Origin: Lachnospiraceae bacterium UBA4631 | Lineage (GTDB): Bacteria; Bacillota; Clostridia; Lachnospirales; Lachnospiraceae | DNA: 64,000 bases | Direction: 5' to 3' | Assembly: GCA_002406015.1 (NCBI GenBank) | Contig: DHMX01000023.1 | Span: 1 to 64,000 of the forward strand | In this document: positions 25,464-33,354 of the stretch, one piece after another | Numbering within the stretch: the first letter of the stretch is position 1 | How the letters are laid out: every line of letters begins with the position of its first letter | Program-made: the position numbers and the translations under genes | The notes under the pieces: generated by a model | Seen by the model: the letters and a program-made list of their open reading frames with translations, nothing else | The model's database searches: none | What the model was told of the DNA's origin: nothing

Positions 25464-26156
25464 ATGAAAAAAGGTAAGAGATATGCAGAGGCTGCTAAAT
25501 TAGTAGACAGAGCAGTTGCCTATGATGTAGCAGATGCAGTATCAATTGTTAAGAAATCAGCAAGTGCTAAATTTGATGAAACAGTAGAGTGCCATATCCG
25601 TCTTGGTGTAGATGGCCGTCATGCAGATCAGCAGGTACGTGGTGCAGTTGTACTTCCACATGGTACAGGTAAGACCGTACGTGTGTTAGTATTTGCAAAG
25701 GGTACTAAGGTTGATGAAGCACAGGCAGCAGGAGCAGACTTCGTTGGTGGCGAGGAATTAATTCCTAAGATTCAGAATGAAGGCTGGTTAGATTTTGATG
25801 TTGTTGTAGCTACACCGGATATGATGGGCGTTGTAGGTCGTCTGGGTCGTGTACTTGGACCTAAGGGCTTAATGCCAAATCCAAAGGCTGGTACTGTAAC
25901 AATGGATGTTACAAAGGCAATTGCTGATATCAAAGCAGGTAAGATTGAATACCGATTAGATAAAGCAAATATTATTCACGTGCCAATTGGAAAAGCTTCT
26001 TTCTCTGAGGAGCAGTTAGCGGACAACTTCCAGACGTTAATTGATGCAATCAACAAGGCTAAGCCTTCAGCAGCAAAGGGACAGTATTTAAGAAGTGTAA
26101 CCATCGCTTCTACAATGGGACCTGGCGTTAAGCTGAATGTAGCAAAGCTGGCTTAA
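25464..26156 (+). CDS. rplA: 50S ribosomal protein L1
   Basis: 230 residues, full length. Motifs: KRYAEAAKLVDRAVAYDV at the start, VATPDMMGVVGRLGRVLGPK then GLMPNPKAGTV in the middle, and TMGPGVKLN at the end. L1 builds the mobile stalk near the E site and is a classic autogenous translational repressor of the L11-L1 mRNA. rplJ and rplL do not follow; the operon ends here at a strong terminator. Confidence 0.98.
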   Translation: MKKGKRYAEAAKLVDRAVAYDVADAVSIVKKSASAKFDETVECHIRLGVDGRHADQQVRGAVVLPHGTGKTVRVLVFAKGTKVDEAQAAGADFVGGEELIPKIQNEGWLDFDVVVATPDMMGVVGRLGRVLGPKGLMPNPKAGTVTMDVTKAIADIKAGKIEYRLDKANIIHVPIGKASFSEEQLADNFQTLIDAINKAKPSAAKGQYLRSVTIASTMGPGVKLNVAKLA

Positions 26157-26177
26157 TTGTATTTATAAGAGAACGAT

Positions 26178-26228
26178 AAAATAAGAAGCTGTAGTATCTG
26201 TCAAAAACAGAGCTGCAGCTTCTTATTT
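26178..26228 (+). terminator. Intrinsic terminator of the ribosomal protein operon
   Basis: AAATAAGAAGCTGTAG (from 26178) pairs with CTGCAGCTTCTTATTT (to 26228), one mismatch, loop of about 18 bases, then a T-containing tail. Confidence 0.8.
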
Positions 26229-26361
26229 GTATATTTAAATACAAAACTTTTATATGCACAAACCACTTGCTGCAAGCCGGTAAATGGGAGCAGAATGCGT
26301 TCTTTTCCGATAAAAAGTCAAAAAATATATATAAAATACAATGAAAAGCTAATTTCTGTAA

Positions 26362-26390
26362 TTGCATATTTTAAAACAGCTTGTTATAAT
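26362..26390 (+). promoter_or_regulatory. Promoter of the chemotaxis receptor gene
   Basis: TTGCAT (26362-26367), 17-base spacer, TATAAT (26385-26390), 70 bases before the ATG. Confidence 0.65.
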
Positions 26391-26459
26391 CAAATATAAG
26401 ATGGTATTTGGGTTAATACAGAAATTATGAGATTAAAATAGAGCGGGAGGTTACGGACG

Positions 26460-27713
26460 ATGAAATTAAAGGTGAAATTGATATTAATGTCGGGAATACC
26501 GACAGTTGTAATTACGGCACTAACGATTTTCTTAATGGCAGGACCATTTAATTTGAGTGCAAAGCAGGTGGCACTTATATTGGTGATTGCCTTAATCATT
26601 GCTTTGATTGTTACAGTGATTCTGTCAGTTCGCACCAGCCGGGCAATTACATCAAGCATTGATGTTGTAAAGCAGGTGGCAGCGGGCAATCTGAATGTAG
26701 AGGTAGATGATATAGCAACCAGCCGCGGAGACGAAATCGGTGTACTGGCAAGGTCCATGGCAGGCTTAAGAGACGAGTTGAAGTATATGTTTCAGGATAT
26801 TTCGGAACACGCCAATTCTTTGTTGGAATCCGCAGAGCAGTTAAATGATACCGCACAGAAGAATCTCGTAACGGTAGACAGTGTAGAACGTGCAGTCGGT
26901 GAAATTGCAGATGGTGCGACCTCTCAGGCACAGGATGCACAAAATGCTTCCGAGAGTGTATACTCTATGGGAGAAATGATAGAAGAAACAGCGAAGGAAG
27001 TTGAAAATCTGAACGCAACCGCAGATTATATGCGGCAGTCCAGTGTACAGGCAAGTCAGTCATTGATGGAGCTTCGTAGTATTAATGACGAAGTAAAAGA
27101 AGCCATTGATTTGATTTATGACCAGACGAACCGTACAAATGAATCGTCCATGAAGATTCGGGAGGCTACCCGGTTAATCAGCTCCATTGCAGAGGAGACA
27201 AACCTTCTGTCTCTGAATGCAAGTATTGAGGCAGCAAGAGCAGGAGAGCAGGGACGTTCCTTTGCAGTTGTTGCAAATCAGATTCAGAAGCTGGCAGACC
27301 AGTCCAATGCATCCACAGATGCCATTGATGATATTATTAATGAATTGATTAATGATTCCAATGAAGCAGTTAAGACCATGGAAAAGGTTCGGGAAATCAT
27401 TAATAATCAGAGCGAGAACGTGGTAAACACAGAAACCATAGTAGAACAGGTTATGAATGGTATCGAGGATTCTATCCGGGGAATTGAAGCCATTGAAAAT
27501 CGTACCGTTGCATTAAATGAAGCAAGAAGTGCAATTGTAGATGTTGTACAGGGCTTGTCTGCAGTAGCAGAAGAAAATGCAGCCAGTACAGAAGAAACTT
27601 CTGCTGCAACAGCGGAAGTGGCAAATAGCTTCAATGAAGTAACCGAATCCGCAGAGGTGGTTAAGAATGCTGCAGATAAGATAGCAGATTCTATGAGCAA
27701 CTTCCAGATATAA
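26460..27713 (+). CDS. Methyl-accepting chemotaxis protein without extracellular sensor domain
   Basis: 417 residues. Two membrane segments (about 5-28 and 35-58) with only a few residues between them, so no external ligand domain. A HAMP linker (about 55-110, VDVVKQVAAGNLNVEV) leads to a long helical signalling domain with the hairpin-tip consensus SIAEETNLLSLNASIEAARA, then GEQGRSFAVVANQIQKLADQ (about 238-280). Such short receptors may sense membrane or cytoplasmic state. No other chemotaxis genes are in the window. GGGAGG ribosome site. Confidence 0.92.
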   Translation: MKLKVKLILMSGIPTVVITALTIFLMAGPFNLSAKQVALILVIALIIALIVTVILSVRTSRAITSSIDVVKQVAAGNLNVEVDDIATSRGDEIGVLARSMAGLRDELKYMFQDISEHANSLLESAEQLNDTAQKNLVTVDSVERAVGEIADGATSQAQDAQNASESVYSMGEMIEETAKEVENLNATADYMRQSSVQASQSLMELRSINDEVKEAIDLIYDQTNRTNESSMKIREATRLISSIAEETNLLSLNASIEAARAGEQGRSFAVVANQIQKLADQSNASTDAIDDIINELINDSNEAVKTMEKVREIINNQSENVVNTETIVEQVMNGIEDSIRGIEAIENRTVALNEARSAIVDVVQGLSAVAEENAASTEETSAATAEVANSFNEVTESAEVVKNAADKIADSMSNFQI

Positions 27714-27797
27714 TCATGGATAGCGACAATATAAGAATATGCTGGAAATATAATGTAATAGTCTAATAAAAGAAAGAACATACTGTATATAATACAT

Positions 27798-27831
27798 AAG
27801 GCACTCTTCCGTTTGATGAGAAGAGTGCCTT
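27798..27831. terminator. Intrinsic terminator between convergent genes
   Basis: AAGGCACTCTTC (27798-27809) pairs perfectly with GAAGAGTGCCTT (27820-27831), 10-base loop. It separates the chemotaxis receptor gene from the minus-strand kinase-like gene. Confidence 0.75.
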
Positions 27832-27889
27832 GTTGTATGCATTAATATATATTATATATGTAGACTTATGAATCATTTATTTCGCAAAA

Positions 27890-28792
27890 TCAATCGGTAG
27901 GCAACTGAATATAAATCCCCATTCCCTGATTTGGAGTGCTTTTAGCATAAATGGTTCCGCCGTAATAATCTACGATTGCTTTTGCCTGCGTAAGCCCCAG
28001 CCCGTTTCCACTAATGCGGTTAGAGCCTTGGAAGTTCAACTCAAAAATATGGTCGGTCTCTGCGGTATCCAGCCCCAGTCCGTTATCCTTTAATACAACA
28101 AATATATCCGAACCGATATTAGAAACGGTGATTAGTAAAATACCGGTACGCTGCATATATTTAATGGAATTATCAATGATGTTACGAAACAGAATACGAA
28201 TACGGGAAGGAGCCGCCTTTACATACAGGTTGCTGCTGGCAGAAGCCAGTTGAATACGAATATTCGCTTCGTGGGCGGATGCTTCTAATTCCGAAATGGT
28301 ATCCTGAACAATTTCGAGAATATCTATCGTAGTGTCCTCTGCATCCTCTGCCGGCGGTAAGAAATCCGCATAACATACGGAAGCATCCGGCTGAGGAGCG
28401 TTGGCAAGCTGTTCCTCCAATTGTGTATATGCATCTGTTTTTTCGGACAGGGATGCTTGTGCTTCCTGTAACTCCCGTTGTAAATGTTCAATCGTAACCT
28501 GTTGCTCGGTGGTTCGGTCTCTTAATTCCTTGATTTGAAGAAGCTGTTCGTCTGCCAACTGCTTCTGTTCCTCTCCAAGCAGGGATAAGGATTCTTCTTC
28601 TGTCTCTACCGGAATAGGTCTTGCATGAAATACAAAAAACAGCAAGAAGACGGCAACCGCCTGACAGATATAACTGATGAAAGCAAAAAGCGGAAGCTTT
28701 GTCAAAAGACATATAAAGGTAATAATATATGTAAGTATAATAAAAGTAATCAATATAATCTCAAATGCTCGGTTGTGTTGGTTTTGTTTCAT
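27890..28792 (-). CDS. Histidine-kinase-like ATPase lacking a recognisable phospho-acceptor domain
   Basis: 300 residues from the ATG at 28792 (GGGGGAG five bases upstream). Two membrane segments (about 10-32 and 34-52) are followed by a coiled coil (about 70-140) and an HATPase domain with N box RNIIDNSIKYM, G1 DNGLGL and G2 GNGLGLTQAKAIVDYYGG. No HisKA-type H box is seen between coiled coil and ATPase domain, where the two-component partner on the other strand has one. It is divergent from the response regulator that starts the CIS region. It might modulate that pair rather than phosphorylate on its own. Confidence 0.75.
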   Translation of the reverse strand: MKQNQHNRAFEIILITFIILTYIITFICLLTKLPLFAFISYICQAVAVFLLFFVFHARPIPVETEEESLSLLGEEQKQLADEQLLQIKELRDRTTEQQVTIEHLQRELQEAQASLSEKTDAYTQLEEQLANAPQPDASVCYADFLPPAEDAEDTTIDILEIVQDTISELEASAHEANIRIQLASASSNLYVKAAPSRIRILFRNIIDNSIKYMQRTGILLITVSNIGSDIFVVLKDNGLGLDTAETDHIFELNFQGSNRISGNGLGLTQAKAIVDYYGGTIYAKSTPNQGMGIYIQLPTD

Positions 28793-28909
28793 AAACGCTC
28801 CCCCATGCGTGATATTATTTATTAGGTATCTACATAATTTTATAACAATTATTTTGGGGATGCAACCTAAATATAGGCAAAACATTTTTAGACCATTTTC
28901 ACCAGAATA

Positions 28910-28938
28910 TTGACTTGAATTTTGAAAACGTGTATCAT
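28910..28938 (+). promoter_or_regulatory. Promoter of the two-component pair
   Basis: TTGACT (28910-28915), 17-base spacer, TATCAT (28933-28938). Transcription would begin near 28945, so the ATG at 28944 cannot be the translation start; this decides for the GTG at 28968. Confidence 0.65.
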
Positions 28939-28967
28939 TAATAATGGAGAAAAAGGGGGCGGCATTG

Positions 28968-29651
28968 GTGAAGGCAACGATACTGGTGGTAGAAGATGAT
29001 AGAGATTTGGCAATGCTGACAGCAAGGCAATTGCAGGGGCAGGGCTATCAGGTGGTTTGTGCAGAGGATGGCAAAACCACAATGGCTCAGTTGGAGAAAA
29101 TGCCAATGGACCTTATATTGCTGGATGTTATGCTTCCTGATTGTGACGGACATGAGTTATGTGAACGGATTCGTTCAAAATATGACTATCCGATTATATT
29201 TATGAGTTGTCTGGGAGACAGCACTACGATAGTACAGGCATTTCGCGGCGGAGGAAATGATTATCTGGTAAAGCCGGTAAATATTTCCGAGCTGGTAGAA
29301 CGGATAGAAGAGAACTTAAAAAACAGTAAGGGAAAACAAATAATAGAATTTCGGCAGTTTATTCTGGATAAAGAGAATTATGCAGTATATAAACGTGATG
29401 AACAGGGGGACAAAGCGGAAAAGCTGGAGCTTTCACCGACAGAATATAAGCTGCTGCTGGAATTTGTGCAGAAGCCGGACGAGATTCTGTTATATAAGCA
29501 ATTATATCGTGCAATTTGGGAGCATGGAGAGATTGAGGACATACGCACGCTTATGGTGCATGTATCAAATCTCAGAAAGAAGATAGATTACCAGCATAGG
29601 GATATTATCCGGGCGGTACGTGGTGTAGGATACATATTTTCGGATGTATAA
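28968..29651 (+). CDS. OmpR/PhoB-family response regulator
   Basis: 227 residues from the GTG at 28968, which follows GGGGG by about 10 bases. The receiver domain has the acidic pair VVEDD, phospho-acceptor Asp53 in LLLDVMLPD and Lys102 in LVKPV, with Ser80 at the Thr/Ser switch. The winged-helix output domain (about 130-225) contains LSPTEYKLLLEF and VSNLRKKID. It is followed 11 bases later by its histidine kinase. A tandem CTTTAAG site upstream of the CIS genes is a likely target. Confidence 0.92.
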   Translation: MKATILVVEDDRDLAMLTARQLQGQGYQVVCAEDGKTTMAQLEKMPMDLILLDVMLPDCDGHELCERIRSKYDYPIIFMSCLGDSTTIVQAFRGGGNDYLVKPVNISELVERIEENLKNSKGKQIIEFRQFILDKENYAVYKRDEQGDKAEKLELSPTEYKLLLEFVQKPDEILLYKQLYRAIWEHGEIEDIRTLMVHVSNLRKKIDYQHRDIIRAVRGVGYIFSDV

Positions 29652-29662
29652 GGGGAAATAGT

Positions 29663-30607
29663 ATGAGAGGGATTATAATTATCACCGGTTCGGGGATTTT
29701 AATTTCTGGTTTTACATTAATATATAGTGTGTTTGTAGCTGACAGTGGATGGATTATAAAAGTCACCTGTCTTATTTTGGTGCTTATGTGGATAGCACTG
29801 CTTTTGGTTATTTGTCATAAGGGACGGCAGTGGAAACGGGACTCTGCCATGCTGGAGGAGATTACAAAACAGGAGCTTCAAAAGCAGGAACGGGAAACGG
29901 ACAGCCAGATTCGCAACATGAAGGAGGATGTGGTGTGGTTGAAGCGTCAGATTGCACATGGGGTTCGGATGCCGCTTGCAATCATATCCGGATATGGAGA
30001 TTTATTAAGGAAGCAAGACTACGATTCCCTAGAAGAACAGGAAATGTATATCAGCAAAATATGCAGCAATATTGACTATCTGAATCAGACCTTTCAAATC
30101 ATGATAGATGATGATGCGGGGAAGGAAGAAGAGAATGTACAGTTGGACTTACTGGAGGTAGCAAAAAATATTGTTGACTATGCGGATAATTTAACGAAAA
30201 GTCATGGCGTAAAACTGGAGCTTAACAGCAGTCATGAGCATGTATATATCCGGGGCAACCGGATTGATATTATGAAGGTGCTGTATAATTTAATCGAAAA
30301 TTCTTTGAAGTATATGCGGCATGGAGATGCCATATATATAACCATAGAGCAGGTTGAGAATCAGGCATGGGTGGTATACCGCGACAATGGAGAAGGCGTT
30401 ACTAAGCAGGACGCAGAGCGGTTGACGGAGCTTAATTACCGCGGGGAACAAAACGAGCAGGAAACAGATGCCGTAAAGGGAACCGGTATGGGAATGTATC
30501 TGGTAAAGGATATTATTCAGAAGCATCATGGCACATTACAGGTAAAAGGAGGAGTTGGAACCGGGTTCGCAATGTATATCATATTTCCATTGGCGGATGA
30601 AGCATAA
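29663..30607 (+). CDS. Sensor histidine kinase
   Basis: 314 residues. Two adjacent membrane segments (about 3-24 and 31-50) leave almost no external loop, a layout seen in intramembrane-sensing kinases. The phospho-acceptor is His99 in QIAHGVRMPLAIISGYGDLL, then an HATPase domain with NLIENSLKYM, DNGEGV and GTGMGMYLV. It forms a pair with the OmpR-type regulator upstream. Its C-terminal half is clearly similar to the minus-strand kinase-like protein at 27890-28792. Confidence 0.9.
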   Translation: MRGIIIITGSGILISGFTLIYSVFVADSGWIIKVTCLILVLMWIALLLVICHKGRQWKRDSAMLEEITKQELQKQERETDSQIRNMKEDVVWLKRQIAHGVRMPLAIISGYGDLLRKQDYDSLEEQEMYISKICSNIDYLNQTFQIMIDDDAGKEEENVQLDLLEVAKNIVDYADNLTKSHGVKLELNSSHEHVYIRGNRIDIMKVLYNLIENSLKYMRHGDAIYITIEQVENQAWVVYRDNGEGVTKQDAERLTELNYRGEQNEQETDAVKGTGMGMYLVKDIIQKHHGTLQVKGGVGTGFAMYIIFPLADEA

Positions 30608-30610
30608 AAT

Positions 30611-30649
30611 CTTTAAGGAATCTTTAAGTTTAAACAGGAAAAATATGTT
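30611..30649 (+). promoter_or_regulatory. Direct-repeat response-regulator box and start of the CIS operon
   Basis: CTTTAAG at 30611-30617 and again at 30622-30628, spaced 11 bases, the period used by PhoB/OmpR-type dimers. TATGTT (30644-30649), or GATAAT at 30655-30660, can serve as the -10 box, with the second repeat occupying the -35 place. No TTGACA-like box is present, which fits activator dependence. It lies just behind the histidine kinase stop. Confidence 0.6.
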
Positions 30650-30688
30650 AGGATGATAATAACAGAAAAAGGGAGGATGAGTAGGAAC

Positions 30689-32494
30689 GTGAAGAATACA
30701 GATGTAATACCTTTTGAAAGAAATCGTTACTATGCAGGGAAGATGTTAACATCTTCGGATTTTTTAGCAGAGCAGACATATAACAATAATAAGCGGAGAT
30801 TTGTGAATCAGACAGTGATTGGTTCCGGAATCTTATGCGGCTGTAGTGTGTTTTGCTTGGATGACCTTTCTGTATTGGTGGAAAGCGGAGCTGCCATTGA
30901 CAGTATGGGAAGAGAAATTGTAATAGAGAATTCGGTGGTAAAGAAGTTATCTGCCATTTCCGGCTTTGAAGGTTTAAGAACCAATCGGGTAATGCTGTGT
31001 CTCCGATATAAAGAGGATGATGTTCATGCCGTTTATACTGTGAACCGGCAGGAAAGTGAATCCGAGTATGAATACAACCGGGTTGCAGAGGGGTATGAAT
31101 TATTCCTGATGGACGAGGAGGATGTAGAGCAGGAGCTGGAAATGGAAACCGAGTTCTTTGCAACCAGTCTTCTGATGGAGCATCCGGACTATACCGTAGC
31201 ATTTCGGATGCCGGCAACCGTATGTGCCGGTAAATATGTACGGGCAGAGCTGGTGATTACAAAGCAGACGGACCGGGTATGTCATTTGAATTATGAAGCG
31301 GTTCTCCAAATGCCGGGCTTCTCGGTAAAAAATGGTCTGCATGAATTAAAAATATCCGCAGAGCAGGTATCCTTAAAGCAGGGAGAGGTTCTGAAGAAGG
31401 ACTATTGGATAAAAGCAGAAGCGGATTCGGCAACGGATACATTTATCGTAATAAAGGCAGGAACTGCACAGGGAGCCGTAGATGGGGCAAAGGCAGATGT
31501 GCAGGGCAGTATGAATCTTCAGGTGGGAGTATCGGAGATTGAACCGAAGGAGCTGGCATTGCGGGAAAGCGGAAAGCTGAGTCTGGAAATGCGGAGAATG
31601 GGAATGAACAAGGATTACATCCCATTGGCAGCACTGAGTCTGGTAAGAACCGAAACTGCCTATATTATTGAAGGCATTCAGGAGCAGGCAGTTAAGCAGT
31701 ACATACCGACCTTGGCAGAAAAGAAGCGGCAGGAAGAATATCAGGAATATTTCCGGGATGAATGGTTCGAGCAGGAGCATTTTGAAGAACCGATGCGGGC
31801 AATGGGACGCAAGTCTGTCCGGGAACATCTGGGAGCTGTACCGGAGATAGAAACCGGTGTGCTGGAGATTCCGTTAAATGCAAACGCAAGAAAGGGAGAG
31901 GTTCGTTACTCCGGAGAAGTAATGCATGGTTTAGGCAAGGGAAATGTCTATGTAGAAATAGGATATGAAAAGCTGGAGGACAATCCGGTTCATGGGGCAA
32001 ATACAAAGTCTACCATATATGGCAATCCGGATTTGTTCCAGGAGGACAATTCACCGAGTGTATGTGTGGAAACGGCAGTAAAGGTATTAAATGATAAAGG
32101 CAGCTTTGTCGTTGCGGTTCGGTTTTTGAAGGATGTGGACTTCCTGATTCTTACATTCCGCTGGGTAGCCTTAAAGTTCCCGAATGGAGAGAATCTGATA
32201 ACCGCAGAGGATATTAGCAACAAGAGCATTACAGCCGAGACGCCGACCGTTGTATTGGGAACCAAGGAAAGCTATTACTTCGATGTGAAGTTCAACAACA
32301 TGAAGAGCTGTTCTGTTGCATATGAATTAACCGAACCGGGCAGCGGTGAGGTTACTCCGGATGGTATCTATACGGCACCTTCCAAGGAGGGCGTATATGA
32401 AATTCGAATCTATTGTACGGACATGCCTATGATTTGTACATACGCATATGCAATTGTCAAAAAAAGGGGAATTGAGCAAGCAGAGGAAGGATAA
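30689..32494 (+). CDS. CIS-associated large protein with Ig-like C-terminus
   Basis: About 601 residues from the GTG at 30689 (GGGAGG 12 bases upstream); ATGs at 30653 and 30677 are alternatives, but both are on or too near the promoter and ribosome site. The N-terminus NRYYAGKMLTSSDFLAEQ, then GSGILCGCSVF and DSMGREIVI, is a conserved segment found in proteins of many phage-tail-like CIS clusters. The middle is beta-rich; the end (EVTPDGIYTAPSKEGVYEIR) is a bacterial Ig-like repeat. No signal peptide. Possibly a structural or baseplate-periphery part; the exact role is unknown. Confidence 0.7.
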   Translation: MKNTDVIPFERNRYYAGKMLTSSDFLAEQTYNNNKRRFVNQTVIGSGILCGCSVFCLDDLSVLVESGAAIDSMGREIVIENSVVKKLSAISGFEGLRTNRVMLCLRYKEDDVHAVYTVNRQESESEYEYNRVAEGYELFLMDEEDVEQELEMETEFFATSLLMEHPDYTVAFRMPATVCAGKYVRAELVITKQTDRVCHLNYEAVLQMPGFSVKNGLHELKISAEQVSLKQGEVLKKDYWIKAEADSATDTFIVIKAGTAQGAVDGAKADVQGSMNLQVGVSEIEPKELALRESGKLSLEMRRMGMNKDYIPLAALSLVRTETAYIIEGIQEQAVKQYIPTLAEKKRQEEYQEYFRDEWFEQEHFEEPMRAMGRKSVREHLGAVPEIETGVLEIPLNANARKGEVRYSGEVMHGLGKGNVYVEIGYEKLEDNPVHGANTKSTIYGNPDLFQEDNSPSVCVETAVKVLNDKGSFVVAVRFLKDVDFLILTFRWVALKFPNGENLITAEDISNKSITAETPTVVLGTKESYYFDVKFNNMKSCSVAYELTEPGSGEVTPDGIYTAPSKEGVYEIRIYCTDMPMICTYAYAIVKKRGIEQAEEG

Positions 32495-32497
32495 AGG

Positions 32498-33343
32498 ATG
32501 AGGTATCAGGTAAAAGAAATGTCTCTGGAATCCATACGGGAAATATACATCGGTCCTGTAAATGATGTATATGTCTGCGAGGATTTGAGCAGCTCCGGGC
32601 ATGATTATTATACTGTTATGATAATCAAGGACCACGCACTGGCAAAGGAATTTCTTCATATCGTATCCGGGGAAAACAGCGGTTCAAAGCCTTGTTACAT
32701 AGATGTATTTACCTGTAGTCAGGGATTCGGTCTTGTATTTGAATATATAAAAGAGCGGTATCTGGAAGACTTCTATATGGGAGACCAGTTTACGCTTTCG
32801 GTGTGCGAGACGATTTGTGTAAATCTGATTATTGAATGTATGTCTACGAGGCTTCCGTATCCATTGCTGTATTTGTGTCTGCAACAAAAGCAGATTCATA
32901 TGCGGATGGACAACAGCATTCAACTAGGATGTCCGCTGGATATATCGGATTTGGACAGGACAATCGGCGAGGAAGCCTGTGTCGGACTGTGTGCCACGAT
33001 TCTTCGGGATTTGCTGGTAAGCAAAGCAAGGCAGAAGGCAGACAGTTATCAATTATTGAGCAAGAAGATTACAAAAGGCTCGTATACGCATTTCAAAGAT
33101 TTGTATTATGATGTCAAGATGGCATCTGAGGAGCCGAAAAAGCGGAATCTGTTATTGCAGATTCGAGGCTTTTTTTACAGAAACCAGAAGGTAATATTTC
33201 GTATATTATTATATCTGTCCATTGTACTGTTTGTATTGGCAGTAATCGGATTGGTATTTCAGTTGACAACCGGTGATATACCGTATTTGCGGTTCTTTAT
33301 GAATACGTTTAAGAAAATCGGAACCGAATCACTTGGACAATAG
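32498..33343 (+). CDS. Membrane-anchored pseudokinase-like protein
   Basis: 281 residues. The N-terminal 210 residues follow a protein-kinase-like pattern: GPVNDVYVCEDL at a glycine-loop position, TVMIIKD at the place of the ATP lysine, GLVFEYIKERYLEDF as hinge, and IHMRMDNSIQLGCPLDISDL where catalytic and metal loops should be. HRD and DFG are not recognisable, so catalysis is doubtful. A single membrane segment (about 232-254) with a short outside tail follows. Begins three bases after the previous stop. Kinase-fold assignment is inference from pattern. Confidence 0.55.
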   Translation: MRYQVKEMSLESIREIYIGPVNDVYVCEDLSSSGHDYYTVMIIKDHALAKEFLHIVSGENSGSKPCYIDVFTCSQGFGLVFEYIKERYLEDFYMGDQFTLSVCETICVNLIIECMSTRLPYPLLYLCLQQKQIHMRMDNSIQLGCPLDISDLDRTIGEEACVGLCATILRDLLVSKARQKADSYQLLSKKITKGSYTHFKDLYYDVKMASEEPKKRNLLLQIRGFFYRNQKVIFRILLYLSIVLFVLAVIGLVFQLTTGDIPYLRFFMNTFKKIGTESLGQ

Positions 33344-33354
33344 GGGAGAAACAG

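Noticed and set aside
28944..28967. ATG at 28944 as start of the response regulator
   Set aside because: It would coincide with the predicted transcription start and has no ribosome site; GTG at 28968 has both a leader and a G-rich site.
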